Source: Penium margaritaceum
Lineage: Eukaryota; Streptophyta; Zygnematophyceae; Desmidiales; Peniaceae
NCBI GenBank assembly: GCA_023375785.1
Contig: SZWC01004847.1
Coordinates: forward strand, 62,498 to 126,497
Length of the DNA: 64,000 nt
Direction of reading: 5' to 3'
Shown: in pieces, positions 1-11,496 of the stretch
Layout: the number at the start of each line of letters is the position of its first letter
Position numbering within the stretch: the first letter of the stretch is position 1
Translations under genes and position numbers: made by a program
The notes under the pieces: generated by a model
What the model saw: the letters and a program-made list of their open reading frames with translations, nothing else
Told to the model about the DNA's origin: nothing
The model's database searches: none

Positions 1-3000
1 ATTGCGAGTGGTTGCGAGTGGTTGCGAGTGGTTGCGAGTGGATGCAATTGGTTGTGAAAGGTTGCAAGTGGTTGCGAGTGGTTGTGGAATGTTGCGAGTG
101 GTTGCGAGTGGTTGTGAGTGGTTGCGAGTAGTTGCGAGGGGTTGCAAGGGGTTGCGAGTGGTTGCAAGTGGTTGGGAGTGGTTGGAGAGGTTGGGAGTGG
201 TTGCGAGTGGTTGTGAGTGGTTGCGAGTGGTTGCAAGTGATTGTGACTGGTTGCGATTGGTTGCGAGTGGTTGAGAGTTGTTGCGAGTGGTTGCGAGTGG
301 TTGTGAGTGGTTGTGAGTGGTTGCAAGTGGTTGTAAGTGGTTGCGAGTGGTTGGGGTTGATTGGCAGTGGTTGGGAGTGGTTGGGAGTAGTTGCGAGTGG
401 TTGCGGGTGGTTGCAAGTGGTTGCGAGTGGTTGCGAGTGGTTGCGAGTGGTTGCAAGTAGTTGTGAGTTGTTGCAAGTGGTTACGAGTGGTTGCGAGTGG
501 TTGAGATTGGTTGCGAGTGGTTACGAGTGGTTGGAAGTGGTTACGTGTGGTTGCGAGTGGTGGCAACTGATTGCGAGTGGTTGCGAGTGGTTACGAGTAG
601 TTTTGAGTGGTTATGAGTGGTTGCGAGTGGTTGCGATTGGCTGCGAGTGGTAGCGAGTGGTTGGGAGTGGTTACGAGTGGCTGCGAGTGGTTGCAAGGAG
701 TTGCAAGTAGTTGCCAGTGTATGCCAATGGTCGCGAGTGGTTGCAAGTGGTTGGGAGTTGTTGTGAGTGGTTGCAAGTGGTTGCGAGTGGTTTTGAGTGG
801 TTGTAAGTGGTTGCGAGTGGTTGTGAGTGGCTTCAATTGGTTGCGAGTAGTTGCAAGTGGTTCTGAGTGGAAACGAGTGGTTGTGAATGGTTGCGAGAGG
901 TTGCAAGTGGTTGCCAGTGGTTATGAGTGGTTGCGAGTACGAGTGGTTTGTGAGAGGATACAAGTGGTTGCAAGTGGTTGTGAGTGGTTGTGAGTGCTTG
1001 CAAGTGGCTGTGAGTGTTTGCGAGTGGTTTTGAGTGGTTGGGAGTGGTTGCAAGTGGATGCGAGGGATTGCGAGTGGTTGTGAATGGTTGCGAGAGGTTC
1101 CGAGTGGTTGCGAGTGGTGATGAGTGGTTGCGAGTACGATTGGTTATGAGTGATGAAAGTGGTTATAAGTGGTTGTGATTGGTTGCGAGTCCTTGCAAGT
1201 GGTTGTGAGTGCTTGCGAGTGGCTATGAGTGGTTTCGAGTGGTTGTGAGTGGTTACGATTGGTTGCGAGTGGTTGCGAGTGGTTGCAAGTAGTTGCGAGT
1301 GGTTGCGAGTGGTTTCAAGTGGTTGCATGTGGTTGTGAGTGGTTCCGAGTAGTTGCGAGTGGTTGCAAATGGATGCGAGTGGTTGCGAGTGGTTCTGAAG
1401 GGTTGCGAGAGGTTGCGAGTGGTTGCGAGTGGTTATGAGTGGTTGCGAGTGCGAGTGGTTTCCAGTGGATGCAAGTGGTTGCAAGTGGTTGTGAGTGGTT
1501 GCGAGTGCTTTCAAGTGGTTGTGAGAGGTTGCGAGTGGCTATGAGTGGTTGCGAGTGGTTGCGAGTGGTTAGAAGTGGTTGCAAGTGGTTGCAAGTGGTT
1601 GCGAGTGGTTGCGAGTGGTTAGAAGTGGTTGCAAGTGGTTGCAAGTGGTTGTGAGTGGTTGCGAGTGCTTTCAAGTGGTTGTGAGAGGTTGCGAGTGGCT
1701 ATGAGTGGTTGCGAGTGGTTGCGAGTGGTTGCAAGTGGTTGTGAGTGGTTGAGAGTGGTTGCGAGTGGTTAGAAGTGGTTGCAAGTGGTTGCAAGTGGTT
1801 TTGAATGGTTGATCTCAAGCATTTGTGGTTACAAATGGTTGCGAGTGGTTGGGAGTGGTTGCAAGTTACTGCAAGTGGTTTAGAATGGTTGCGAGTGGTT
1901 GCGAGTGGATGCAAGTGGTTGCGAGTGGTTGCGAGTGGTTGTGAGTGGCTGCAAGTGCTTGGAAGTGGTTTGAGTGGTTGCAAGTGGTTGCGACTGGTTG
2001 CGACTGGTTGCCAACGGTTGCAAGTGGTTGTGAGTTGTTGCGCGTGGTTGCAAGTGGTTGCGAACTGTTGCGAGTGGTTGCAAGTGATTGTGAGTGGTTG
2101 CAAGCAATTGCAAGAGGTTGCAAGTGGTTTCGAGTGGTTGCCAGTAGTTGCGAGTGGTTTCAAGTGGTTACAAGTGGTTCCCAGTGGTTGTGAGTGGTTG
2201 TCAGTGGTTGTGAGTGGTTGCGAGTAGTTCTGAGTGCTTGCAAGTGGTTGTAAGTTGTTGTGAGTGGTTGTAAATGGTTGCAATTGGTTGTAAGTGGTTG
2301 CAAGTGGTTGCAAGTGGTTGCGAATGGTTGCGAGTGGTTACAAGTGGTTGAGAGTGGTTGCGAGTGCTTGCAAGTGGTTGTGAGTGCTTGCAAGTGGTTG
2401 CGAGTGGATATGAGTCGTTGCGAGTGGTTGCAAGTGGTTGTGAGTGGTAACCAGTGGTTACGACAAGTTGCAAATGGTTTCAAGTGGTTGCAAGTGGTTG
2501 CGAGTGGTTGCGAGTGGTTACGAGTGGTTGAAAGTGGTTGTGAGTGGTTGCGAGTGGTTGCGAGTGGTTGCGAGTTCTTAGGAGTGGTTGTGAGTGGTTG
2601 CGAGTGGTTGGGCATGGTTTCAAGTGATTGCAAGTGAGTGCAAGGGTTTGCAAATGGTTCCAAATGGTTGCGAGTTGTAACAAGTAGTTGCGAGTGGTTA
2701 CGAGTGGTTGCGAGTGGTTGCGGTTGGTTTTGAGTGGTTGCAACTGGTTGCGATTGCTTCCAAGTGGTTGTGAGTGGTTACGAGTGGTTGCGAGTGGTTG
2801 CAAGTGGTTGCGTGTGTTTCTGCAAGTGGTTAGGAGTGGTTGCAAGTAGTTGCAGTTGGTTGTGAGTGGTTGCCAGTGGTTGCGAGGGGTTGCAAGTGGT
2901 TTAAAGTGGTTGCGAGTTATAGCAAGTTATTGCAAATGGTTGCGAGTTGTTGGGAGTTGTTGGCAGTGGTTGCGAGTAGTTGCAAGTGACTAGGAGTGGC

Positions 3001-5104
3001 TGCAAGTGGTTACAAGTGGTTGCAAGTTGTTGTGAGTGGTTGTGAGTGGTTGCGAGTGGTTTGGAGTGCTTGCAAATGGATATGAGTGGTTGTGAGTTGT
3101 TTCAAGTGGTTGCGAGTGGTTGCGGGTGCTTGCAAGTGGTTCCAAGTGGTTCCAAGTGGTTCCAAGTGGTTGCAATTGGTTGCGAGTTTTTGCGGGTGGT
3201 TGCATGTTGTTGCGAGTAGTTGCAAGTGGTTGAGAATAGCTGCGAGTGGTTGTGAGTGGTTGCGAGTGGTTGCAAGTGCGTGTGAGTGCTTACAAGTGTT
3301 TGTGAGTGCTTGTAAGTGGTTCCGAGTGGTTACGAGTGGTTGCGAGTGGTTGCGAGTCGTTCCGAGTGGTTGCGGGTGGTTGCAAGTTGTTGGGAGTGGT
3401 TGCAAGTGGTTGCAAGTTGTTGCGAGAGGTTGCGAGTGGTTGTGAGTGGTTGCAAGTGGTTGCGAGTGGTTGCGAGTAGCTATAAATGGTTGCGAGTGGT
3501 TGCGAGTGGTTGCGAGTAGCTGTGAGTGGTTGCGAGTGGTTACAAGTGGTTGCAAGTTGTTGCGAGTTGTTGCAAGTGGTTGCGAGTGGTTGCGAGAATT
3601 TGCAAGTGGTTGTGAATGGTAACGGGTGTTTGCAAGTGATTGCAAGTGGTTGCGAGTGGTTGCGAGTCGTTGTGGGTGGTTGCGAGAGGTTGCGAGTAGT
3701 TTTGAGTGGTTGTGAATGGTTGCAAGTGGTTGCGAGTGGTTGCAAGTTTTTGCAAGAGGTTGCAAGTGGCTGCGAGTAGTTGCAAGCTTTCACGAGTGGT
3801 TGCAAGTGGTTGTGAGTGGTTACAAATGGTTGCGAGTGGTTGCAAGTGGTTGCAAGTCGTTGTGAGTGGTTGCCGGTGGTTGCGAGTGGTTGCAAGTGGT
3901 TGCGAGTGGTTGCAAATGGTTGCGAGTGGTTGCGAGTGGTTGCGAGTGGTTGCGAGTGGCTTCAAGAGATTACGAGTGGTTCTGAGTAGTTGCAAGTGGT
4001 TGCGAGTGGTTGTGAGTGGTTGCGAGTGGTTGCGAGTGCTTTTGAGTGGTTGCGAGTGGTAGCAAGTTTTTGCAAGTAGTTGCGAGTGGCTGTGAGTGGC
4101 GCGAGTGGTTGCAACTGGTTGTGAGTGGTTGCGAGTGGTTGCGAGTGGTTGCGAGTGGCTGCGAGTGGTTGCGAGTGGTTGCGAGTGGTTGCAAGTGGTT
4201 GCGAGTAGTTGCGAGTGGTTGCGAGTGGTTGCGAGTGGTTGTGAGTTGTTTCGTGTACTTGCGAGTGGTTTTGAGTGGTTGCGAGTGGTTGCGAGTGGTT
4301 GCAAGTGGGTGTGAGTGGTTGCAATGATTGCAAGTTGTTGTGAGTGCTTGCAAGTGATTAGGAGTGGTTCAAGTGGTTTCGAGTGGTTGCAAGTGGTTGC
4401 AAGTTGCTGCGAGTGGTTGCAAGTTTTTGGGAGTGGTTGCGAGTGGTTGCGAGTGGTTGGGAGTGGTTGTGAGTGGTTGCGAGTCGTTGCAAGTGGTAAT
4501 GAGTGGTTGCGAGTAGTTGCGAGTGGTTGCGAGTGGTTGCGATTGGTTGCGAATGTTTGCAAGAGGTTGCAAATGGTTGCGAGTGGTTGCGAGTGGTTGC
4601 AAGAGGTTGTGAGTGGTTGCGAGTGGTTGGGACTGGTTGCGAGTGGTTGCGATTGGTTGCGAGTGATTGTGAGTGGTTGTGAGCGGTTGCGAGTGGTTCA
4701 GAGTGGTTGCAAGTGGTTGTGAGTGCATGCCTATGTTTGCAAGTGGTTACGAGTGATTGTGAGTTGTTGCAAGTGGTTGTGAGTGGTTGTGAGTGGTTGC
4801 GAGTGGTTGCCAGTGGTTGTGTGTGGCTGGGATTGGTTGCAAGTTGTTAGGAGTGGTTGCAAGTTGTTGCGAGTTGTTGCGAGTCATTCCGAGTGGTTGC
4901 GACTGGTCGCGAGTGGTTATGAGTGGTTGCAAGTGGTTACGAGTGGTTACGAGTGGTTGCAAGTGGTTGTGCGTAGTTGCAAGTGGTTGCGAGTAGTTGC
5001 GACAGGTTGCGAATGGTTGTGAGTGTTTACGAGTGGTTGCTAGTGGTTGCGAGTGGTTGCGAGTGGTGGCGAGTGGTTGCAAGTGGTTGCGAGTGCTTGC
5101 GAGT

Positions 5105-7585
5105 GGTTCGAGTGGTTGTGAGTGGTTGTGAGTTGTTGCGAGTGCTTGCGAGTGGTTGTGAGTGGTTGCGAGTGCTTGCGAGTGGTTCGAGTGGTTGTGA
5201 GTGGTTGCGAGTGCTTGCGAGTGGTTCGAGTGGTTGTGAGTGGTTGCGAGTGCTTGCGAGTGGTTCGAGTGGTTGTGAGTGGTTGCGAGTGCTTGCGAGT
5301 GGTTCGAGTGGTTGTGAGTGGTTGCGAGTGCTTGCGAGTGGTTCGAGTGGTTGTGAGTGGTTGCGAGTGCTTGCGAGTGGTTCGAGTGGTTGTGAGTGGT
5401 TGCGAGTGCTTGCGAGTGGTTCGAGTGGTTGTGAGTGGTTGCGAGTGCTTGCGAGTGGTTCGAGTGGTTGTGAGTGGTTGCGAGTGCTTGCGAGTGGTTC
5501 GAGTGGTTGTGAGTGGTTGCGAGTGCTTGCGAGTGGTTCGAGTGGTTGTGAGTGGTTGCGAGTGCTTGCGAGTGGTTCGAGTGGTTGTGAGTGGTTGCGA
5601 GTGCTTGCGAGTGGTTCGAGTGGTTGTGAGTGGTTGCGAGTGCTTGCGAGTGGTTCGAGTGGTTGTGAGTGGTTGCGAGTGCTTGCGAGTGGTTCGAGTG
5701 GTTGTGAGTGGTTGCGAGTGCTTGCGAGTGGTTCGAGTGGTTGTGAGTGGTTGCGAGTGCTTGCGAGTGGTTCGAGTGGTTGTGAGTGGTTGCGAGTGCT
5801 TGCGAGTGGTTCGAGTGGTTGTGAGTGGTTGCGAGTGCTTGCGAGTGGTTCGAGTGGTTGTGAGTGGTTGCGAGTGCTTGCGAGTGGTTCGAGTGGTTGT
5901 GAGTGGTTGCGAGTGCTTGCGAGTGGTTCGAGTGGTTGTGAGTGGTTGCGAGTGCTTGCGAGTGGTTCGAGTGGTTGTGAGTGGTTGCGAGTGCTTGCGA
6001 GTGGTTCGAGTGGTTGTGAGTGGTTGCGAGTGCTTGCGAGTGGTTCGAGTGGTTGTGAGTGGTTGCGAGTGCTTGCGAGTGGTTCGAGTGGTTGTGAGTG
6101 GTTGCGAGTGCTTGCGAGTGGTTCGAGTGGTTGTGAGTGGTTGCGAGTGCTTGCGAGTGGTTCGAGTGGTTGTGAGTGGTTGCGAGTGCTTGCGAGTGGT
6201 TCGAGTGGTTGTGAGTGGTTGCGAGTGCTTGCGAGTGGTTCGAGTGGTTGTGAGTGGTTGCGAGTGCTTGCGAGTGGTTCGAGTGGTTGTGAGTGGTTGC
6301 GAGTGCTTGCGAGTGGTTCGAGTGGTTGTGAGTGGTTGCGAGTGCTTGCGAGTGGTTCGAGTGGTTGTGAGTGGTTGCGAGTGCTTGCGAGTGGTTCGAG
6401 TGGTTGTGAGTGGTTGCGAGTGCTTGCGAGTGGTTCGAGTGGTTGTGAGTGGTTGCGAGTGCTTGCGAGTGGTTCGAGTGGTTGTGAGTGGTTGCGAGTG
6501 CTTGCGAGTGGTTCGAGTGGTTGTGAGTGGTTGCGAGTGCTTGCGAGTGGTTCGAGTGGTTGTGAGTGGTTGCGAGTGCTTGCGAGTGGTTCGAGTGGTT
6601 GTGAGTGGTTGCGAGTGCTTGCGAGTGGTTCGAGTGGTTGTGAGTGGTTGCGAGTGCTTGCGAGTGGTTCGAGTGGTTGTGAGTGGTTGCGAGTGCTTGC
6701 GAGTGGTTCGAGTGGTTGTGAGTGGTTGCGAGTGCTTGCGAGTGGTTCGAGTGGTTGTGAGTGGTTGCGAGTGCTTGCGAGTGGTTCGAGTGGTTGTGAG
6801 TGGTTGCGAGTGCTTGCGAGTGGTTCGAGTGGTTGTGAGTGGTTGCGAGTGCTTGCGAGTGGTTCGAGTGGTTGTGAGTGGTTGCGAGTGCTTGCGAGTG
6901 GTTCGAGTGGTTGTGAGTGGTTGCGAGTGCTTGCGAGTGGTTCGAGTGGTTGTGAGTGGTTGCGAGTGCTTGCGAGTGGTTCGAGTGGTTGTGAGTGGTT
7001 GCGAGTGCTTGCGAGTGGTTCGAGTGGTTGTGAGTGGTTGCGAGTGCTTGCGAGTGGTTCGAGTGGTTGTGAGTGGTTGCGAGTGCTTGCGAGTGGTTCG
7101 AGTGGTTGTGAGTGGTTGCGAGTGCTTGCGAGTGGTTCGAGTGGTTGTGAGTGGTTGCGAGTGCTTGCGAGTGGTTCGAGTGGTTGTGAGTGGTTGCGAG
7201 TGCTTGCGAGTGGTTCGAGTGGTTGTGAGTGGTTGCGAGTGCTTGCGAGTGGTTCGAGTGGTTGTGAGTGGTTGCGAGTGCTTGCGAGTGGTTCGAGTGG
7301 TTGTGAGTGGTTGCGAGTGCTTGCGAGTGGTTCGAGTGGTTGTGAGTGGTTGCGAGTGCTTGCGAGTGGTTCGAGTGGTTGTGAGTGGTTGCGAGTGCTT
7401 GCGAGTGGTTCGAGTGGTTGTGAGTGGTTGCGAGTGCTTGCGAGTGGTTCGAGTGGTTGTGAGTGGTTGCGAGTGCTTGCGAGTGGTTCGAGTGGTTGTG
7501 AGTGGTTGCGAGTGCTTGCGAGTGGTTCGAGTGGTTGTGAGTGGTTGCGAGTGCTTGCGAGTGGTTCGAGTGGTTGTGAGTGGTT
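5105..7585. repeat. 39-bp higher-order repeat block in the 10-bp array
   Basis: Three 10-bp units plus one 9-bp unit form a 39-bp repeat. The marker ggttcg recurs at 5184, 5223 and so on to 7563, which is exactly 61 consecutive 39-bp steps, and the copies look identical by eye. The surrounding 10-bp array is heavily diverged, so this block is a recent amplification. Because 39 is a multiple of three, five of the six frames stay open for more than 2.5 kb. That explains predicted peptides of 850-990 residues here. Confidence 0.97.
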
Positions 7586-8405
7586 GTGAGTGGTTGCAAG
7601 TGGATACAAGTCGTTGCGAGTGGTTGCGAGTGGTCGCGAGTGGTTGCAAGTGGTTACAAGTGGTTGCAAGTGGTTGCAAGTGATTGCAAGTGGTTGCGAG
7701 TGGTTGCGATTGGTCGCAAGTGGTTGCGACTGGCTGCGAGTGGTTCCAAGTGGTTGCCAGTGGTTGCGAGTGGTTGCAAGTAGTTGTGAGTGGTTGTATG
7801 TGGTTGCAAGTAGTTGCGAGTGATCGCAAGTGATTATTAGAGGTTGTGAGTGGTTGCAAGTGGTTGCAAGTACTTGCGAGTGGTTGGGAGTGGTTGCAAG
7901 TGGTTCCAAGTGGTTGCGAGTGGTTGCAAGTGGTTGCGAATGGTTTTAAGTGGTTGCGAGTGGTTGCGTGTACTTGCGAGTGCTTGCAAGTGGTTGTGGG
8001 TGCTTGCAAGTGGTTGCAAGTAAACGCAAGTGGCTGTCAAAGGTTGCAAGGGGTTGCGAGTGGTTGCAAGTGGTTGCGAGTGGTTGCAAATGTTTGCAAG
8101 TGGTTGCGAGTGGTTGTGAGTGGTTGCGAGTGGTTGCGAGTGGTTGTGAATGGTTGCGCGTGGTTGCGAGTGGTTGCAAGTGGTTGCGAGTGGTTGCGAG
8201 TGGTTGCGAGCGGTAACAAGTGGTTGCAAGTTGTTGCCAGTGGTTGGGAGTGGTTGGGAGTGCTTAGGAGTCGTTGCGTGTGGTTGCAAGTGGTTGCAAG
8301 TGGTTGTGAATAGTTGCGAGTGGTTGCGAGCGGTTGCGAGTGGTTGCGAGTGGTTGTGAGTGGTTGTGAGTGATTGCGATTTGTTTCAAGTGGTTGCAAG
8401 TGGTT

Positions 8406-8520
8406 GCGAGTCATTGTGAGTGCTTGGGAGTGGTTGCAAGTGGTGGCCAGTTGTTGCAAGTGGTTATGAGTGGTTGAAGTGGTTGTGAGGGCTTGCAAGT
8501 GGTTGCGAGTGGTTGCGAGT
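8406..8520. repeat. segment duplicated at 9065-9179 within the 10-bp array
   Basis: A stretch with unusual variants (the sequence tcattgtgag, a 9-bp unit tggttgaag, and gtgagggcttg) reappears 659 bp downstream at about 9065-9179 with few changes. The neighbouring stretch with acttgcatg at 8521 reappears at 9470. The 110-bp block lies between the two copies. This shows local segmental duplication of several units at a time. Confidence 0.85.
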
Positions 8521-8539
8521 ACTTGCATGTGGTTGTGAG

Positions 8540-9030
8540 TTACTGCGAGTGGTTGCGAGTGGTTGCGAGCGGTTGCGAGTGGTTGCGAGTGGTCGCGAGT
8601 GGTTGCAAGTGGTTACAAGTGGTTGCAAGTGGCTGCAAGTGGTTGCAAGGTTTTGCGAGTGGTTGCGAGTGGTTGCGAGCGGTTGCGAGTGGTTGCGAGT
8701 GGTCGCGAGTGGTTGCAAGTGGTTACAAGTGGTTGCAAGTGGCTGCAAGTGGTTGCAAGGTTTTGCGAGTGGTTGCGAGTGGTTGCGAGCGGTTGCGAGT
8801 GGTTGCGAGTGGTCGCGAGTGGTTGCAAGTGGTTACAAGTGGTTGCAAGTGGCTGCAAGTGGTTGCAAGGTTTTGCGAGTGGTTGCGAGTGGTTGCGAGC
8901 GGTTGCGAGTGGTTGCGAGTGGTCGCGAGTGGTTGCAAGTGGTTACAAGTGGTTGCAAGTGGCTGCAAGTGGTTGCAAGGTTTTGCGAGTGGTTGCGAGT
9001 GGTTGCGAGCGGTTGCGAGTGGTTGCGAGT
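8540..9030. repeat. 110-bp higher-order repeat (11 x 10 bp)
   Basis: The diagnostic ttttgcgagt occurs at 8651, 8761, 8871 and 8981, giving an exact 110-bp period. About 4.5 nearly identical copies are present, each made of eleven 10-bp units. Confidence 0.95.
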
Positions 9031-9975
9031 GGTTACAAGTAGTTGCGAGTGGTTGCAAGTGGTTGCGAATCATTGTGAGTGCTTGGGAGTGGTTGCAAGT
9101 GGTTGCCAGTTGTTGCAAGTGGTTATGAGTGGTTGAAGTGGTTGTGAGGGCTTGCAAGTGGTTGCGAGTGGTTGCGAGTGGTTGCAAGTGGTTGCCAGTG
9201 GTTGCGAGTGGCTGCAAGTGTTTACGAGTAGTTGCAATTGGTTGTGAGTAGTTGCGAATGGTTGCGAGTGGTTGCAAGTAGCTGCATGTGGTTACGATTG
9301 GTTGCAAGTGGCTGCGAGTTCTTGCAAGCGGTTGTGAGTGGTTGCAAGTGGTTGGAAGTTTTTGCGAGTGCTTGCGAGTGGTTGTGAGTGGTTCTAAGTG
9401 GTTGTAAGTGGTTGTGAGTGGTGGCAATTGGTTGTGAGTATTTGTGAGTGGTTGCGAGTGGTTGCGAGTACTTGCATGTGGTTGTGAGTTACTGCGAGTG
9501 GTTGCGAGTGGTTGTGCGTGGTTGCGTGTGGTTCCAAGTGGTTGCAATTGGCCGTGAGTTTTTGCGAGTGGTTGCAAGTTGTTGTGAGTGGTTGTAAGTG
9601 GTTGCAAATGGTTGCGAGTGGTTGCAAGTGGTTGTGAGTGGATGCAAGTGGTTGTGAGTGCTTGGTAGTCTTTGCGAGTGCTTGCAAGTGGTTGCGAGTG
9701 GTTGTGAGTGGTTGCGAGTGATTGCAAGTGGTTGTGAGTGATTGCAAGTTTTTGTCGGTTGTTACGGGTGGTTGCGAGTGGTTACGAGTAGTTGCAAGTG
9801 GTTACGAGTGGTTGCGAGTGGTTGCGAGTGGTTGCGAGTGGTCGGGAGTGGTTACGTGTTGTTTCGAGTGGTTGCGAGTGGTTCTGAGTGGTTGGAAGTG
9901 GTTGCGATTGGTTGCGAGTGGTTGCAAGTGGTTGCAAGTAGTTGGGAGTGGTTGCAAGTGGTTGCAAGTGGTTGC

Positions 9976-10575
9976 TTTCAGAAGAATGGAGGAGCAGTAA
10001 AGTCAGTAGCAGAAGCAAGTAGAAGCAACAAACCGTGCGGGAGGTTGTTACCGGAATGACGAAAGCAGAGAGGCAAGTGCAGATCCACGGAGTTAGTTGC
10101 AGACACTTGAGAGGTGAGAGACTGAACCTCCGATGTAGACAGGAGACAGCGAGAGAATGCAAGAGCAAAGTGAGTGATGTGCTGATGTGGAGCGAAGGAT
10201 CAGGAGTGATGAAGCGAAGGACTTGGGGCGGAGAGTGGTTAGCAAAAGTGGTGAGAATGGGAGGCGAGTAGAACAAGAACATGGCGACGAAGCTGCAGAA
10301 TTGAAGGGAACAGGATGCCAATAACTATTCTGGTTAACTCAAGGGAATGAACATCCTCGGTATAAAAGGACAGAGCAGGACAAATGTGCAAAGCAACGGC
10401 TTCTTTTCGCTAGCGGGTGACAGGTGTCACTTTATAAGGGGATGACTTGACAGTGAGATCCGAACGGTGGAGTGACCAAGGAACTGTTAGTCAAGGTGGT
10501 TCGGTGCTGGGCCTGAACCATTATTGAGACCAGGTTTGATATCATACCTCCTCTTGTCAAGGCTTCATTTTGACA
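9976..10575 (-). repeat. LTR of element A
   Basis: About 600 bp, matching in reverse complement the 600-bp left LTR of element B and, more loosely, those of element C. Its ends read TGTCA (minus-strand start at 10575) and about TGAAA at 9976. In the element's orientation it holds a TATA-like TTATAA (plus 10432-10437) next to a dyad GTGACAGGTGTCAC (10417-10430). A second AT-rich TATAC follows at the conserved accgaggatgttcat segment. The LTR abuts the 10-bp array directly. Confidence 0.85.
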
Positions 10576-10637
10576 CCCCCCTTGAAGCTTGACAAGAGGT
10601 TAGTCATAGGTTGGGTATGGCGGCAGGACAAGAGGAG

Positions 10638-10949
10638 TTAGTAGTAGCGTTCCAAGTAGTCCACTCCATTGGAGGATATAGGGGATTGAGGGGTGCGAGG
10701 CCATTCTTTGATGGCCCACAGTTCTGCTTCATCTTCTATTCTCCTATGATCTCTGATGAACAGTTGCAGCTGAAGCCGTCGCACCTCCAGGAGTTTGCTG
10801 TATGGGGGAGGATCAAGAGCAGCCGGACGTGGCTCAGGAGGCTCTGCACCTCTTTGGGTGCAGTAGTCTCTGAGTGCTTCGATAGTCCGGAAGACAGGTT
10901 GATGACAATGTCCTTCAATGATGGAGTGGAACTCGTTGTAGGTGCTCAT
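10638..10949 (-). pseudogene. gag-like frame of element A
   Basis: A minus-strand open frame whose peptide contains FRTIEALRDYC, RPAALDPPPY and FIRDHRR. It closely matches the C-terminal part of the gag-like frame of element B (FRTIHALRDYC, RPAALDPPPY, FIRDHRR). It is treated as a fossil capsid-type (gag) remnant because of its place next to the 3' LTR; I do not recognise a named domain. No protease, integrase or reverse transcriptase accompanies it. Confidence 0.6.
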
Positions 10950-11496
10950 ATAGAGAATCCCCCGCAGCTGTGTTTGGGCAAAGCCATACTCTTGTCTTCC
11001 TCATGCAGTTCTGTGGGCTTCTCTGCTTTCAACATTGCGCAGTACATCCAGGAGGTTGTGATTGTGTTTGTCCATGGTTGTGATTTCTCATCGCAGCAGA
11101 CGGCGCCACCGCTCAAAGTTGTGATTGCCATCATTTTTGGAGGGGAGCGAGTCGATGTGATGATTCAGGGAGGCGACTTCATTATAGAGAACAATAGTGC
11201 ATCGTGGCTCTTCCATTGGTTGTTAGGGAGGGGATAGAGGAGAGGAGGAGAGCTGTTTTTGGCAAGGACACGGGTGCCGGAGTGAAGAGCGTTGTACTTG
11301 TGGAGAGTTTGGTGATGGCAGTACAGCAGAAGAGCAGGGTTATGAGGTGAAGCGTGCTGATGAAATAGGTGAGAGGTGATGAGGGCGGGTAGATCCTTGG
11401 GCCAAGCACATGATGCAGATGGATGATGATGGAGGAGATGGGTGGTCGACAGATGGCACAGTGGACACAAGGGTGAGAAAATGTGCACTGCAGGAG

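Larger units (their letters stand above)
1..9975. repeat. 10-bp minisatellite array (GCGAGTGGTT)
   Basis: The stretch is a continuous tandem array of a 10-bp unit, consensus GCGAGTGGTT. Point variants are frequent (gcaag, gtgag, gattgg and others). The plus strand is strongly G+T rich and poor in C. Stops are rare in most frames, so long open frames arise on both strands, for example the repeating SGCEWLRVVA and LATTRNHSQP peptides. I treat these as by-products of composition and not as genes. The array continues past the left edge of the window and stops exactly at the end of an LTR (9975/9976). Local homogenised blocks are listed separately. Confidence 0.97.
9976..11496 (-). mobile_element. 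LTR element A, incomplete, non-autonomous Copia-like family
   Basis: This is a minus-strand fossil. Parts seen are one LTR (9976-10575), a purine run just inside it (plus-strand cccccc from 10576), and an internal part holding a gag-like frame (10638-10949). LTR and internal part both match the reverse complement of element B (21953-25083). No pol domain is seen in A, B or C, so the family looks non-autonomous (LARD or TR-GAG type). Its second LTR is not found beside it; the internal part runs into the CCCTAGTTGCG array. It is clearly incomplete. Exact right edge is uncertain by some tens of bases. Confidence 0.85.

Noticed and set aside
4747-8009. Open frames of 850-990 residues on both strands of the 39-bp block
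   Set aside because: They occur in five of six frames, translate a short tandem repeat, have no domain, and start and stop only where the array changes. They follow from repeat composition.
10035-10271. A 78-residue frame near element A
   Set aside because: It lies wholly in the LTR, on the strand opposite to the element, and is not kept in element B.
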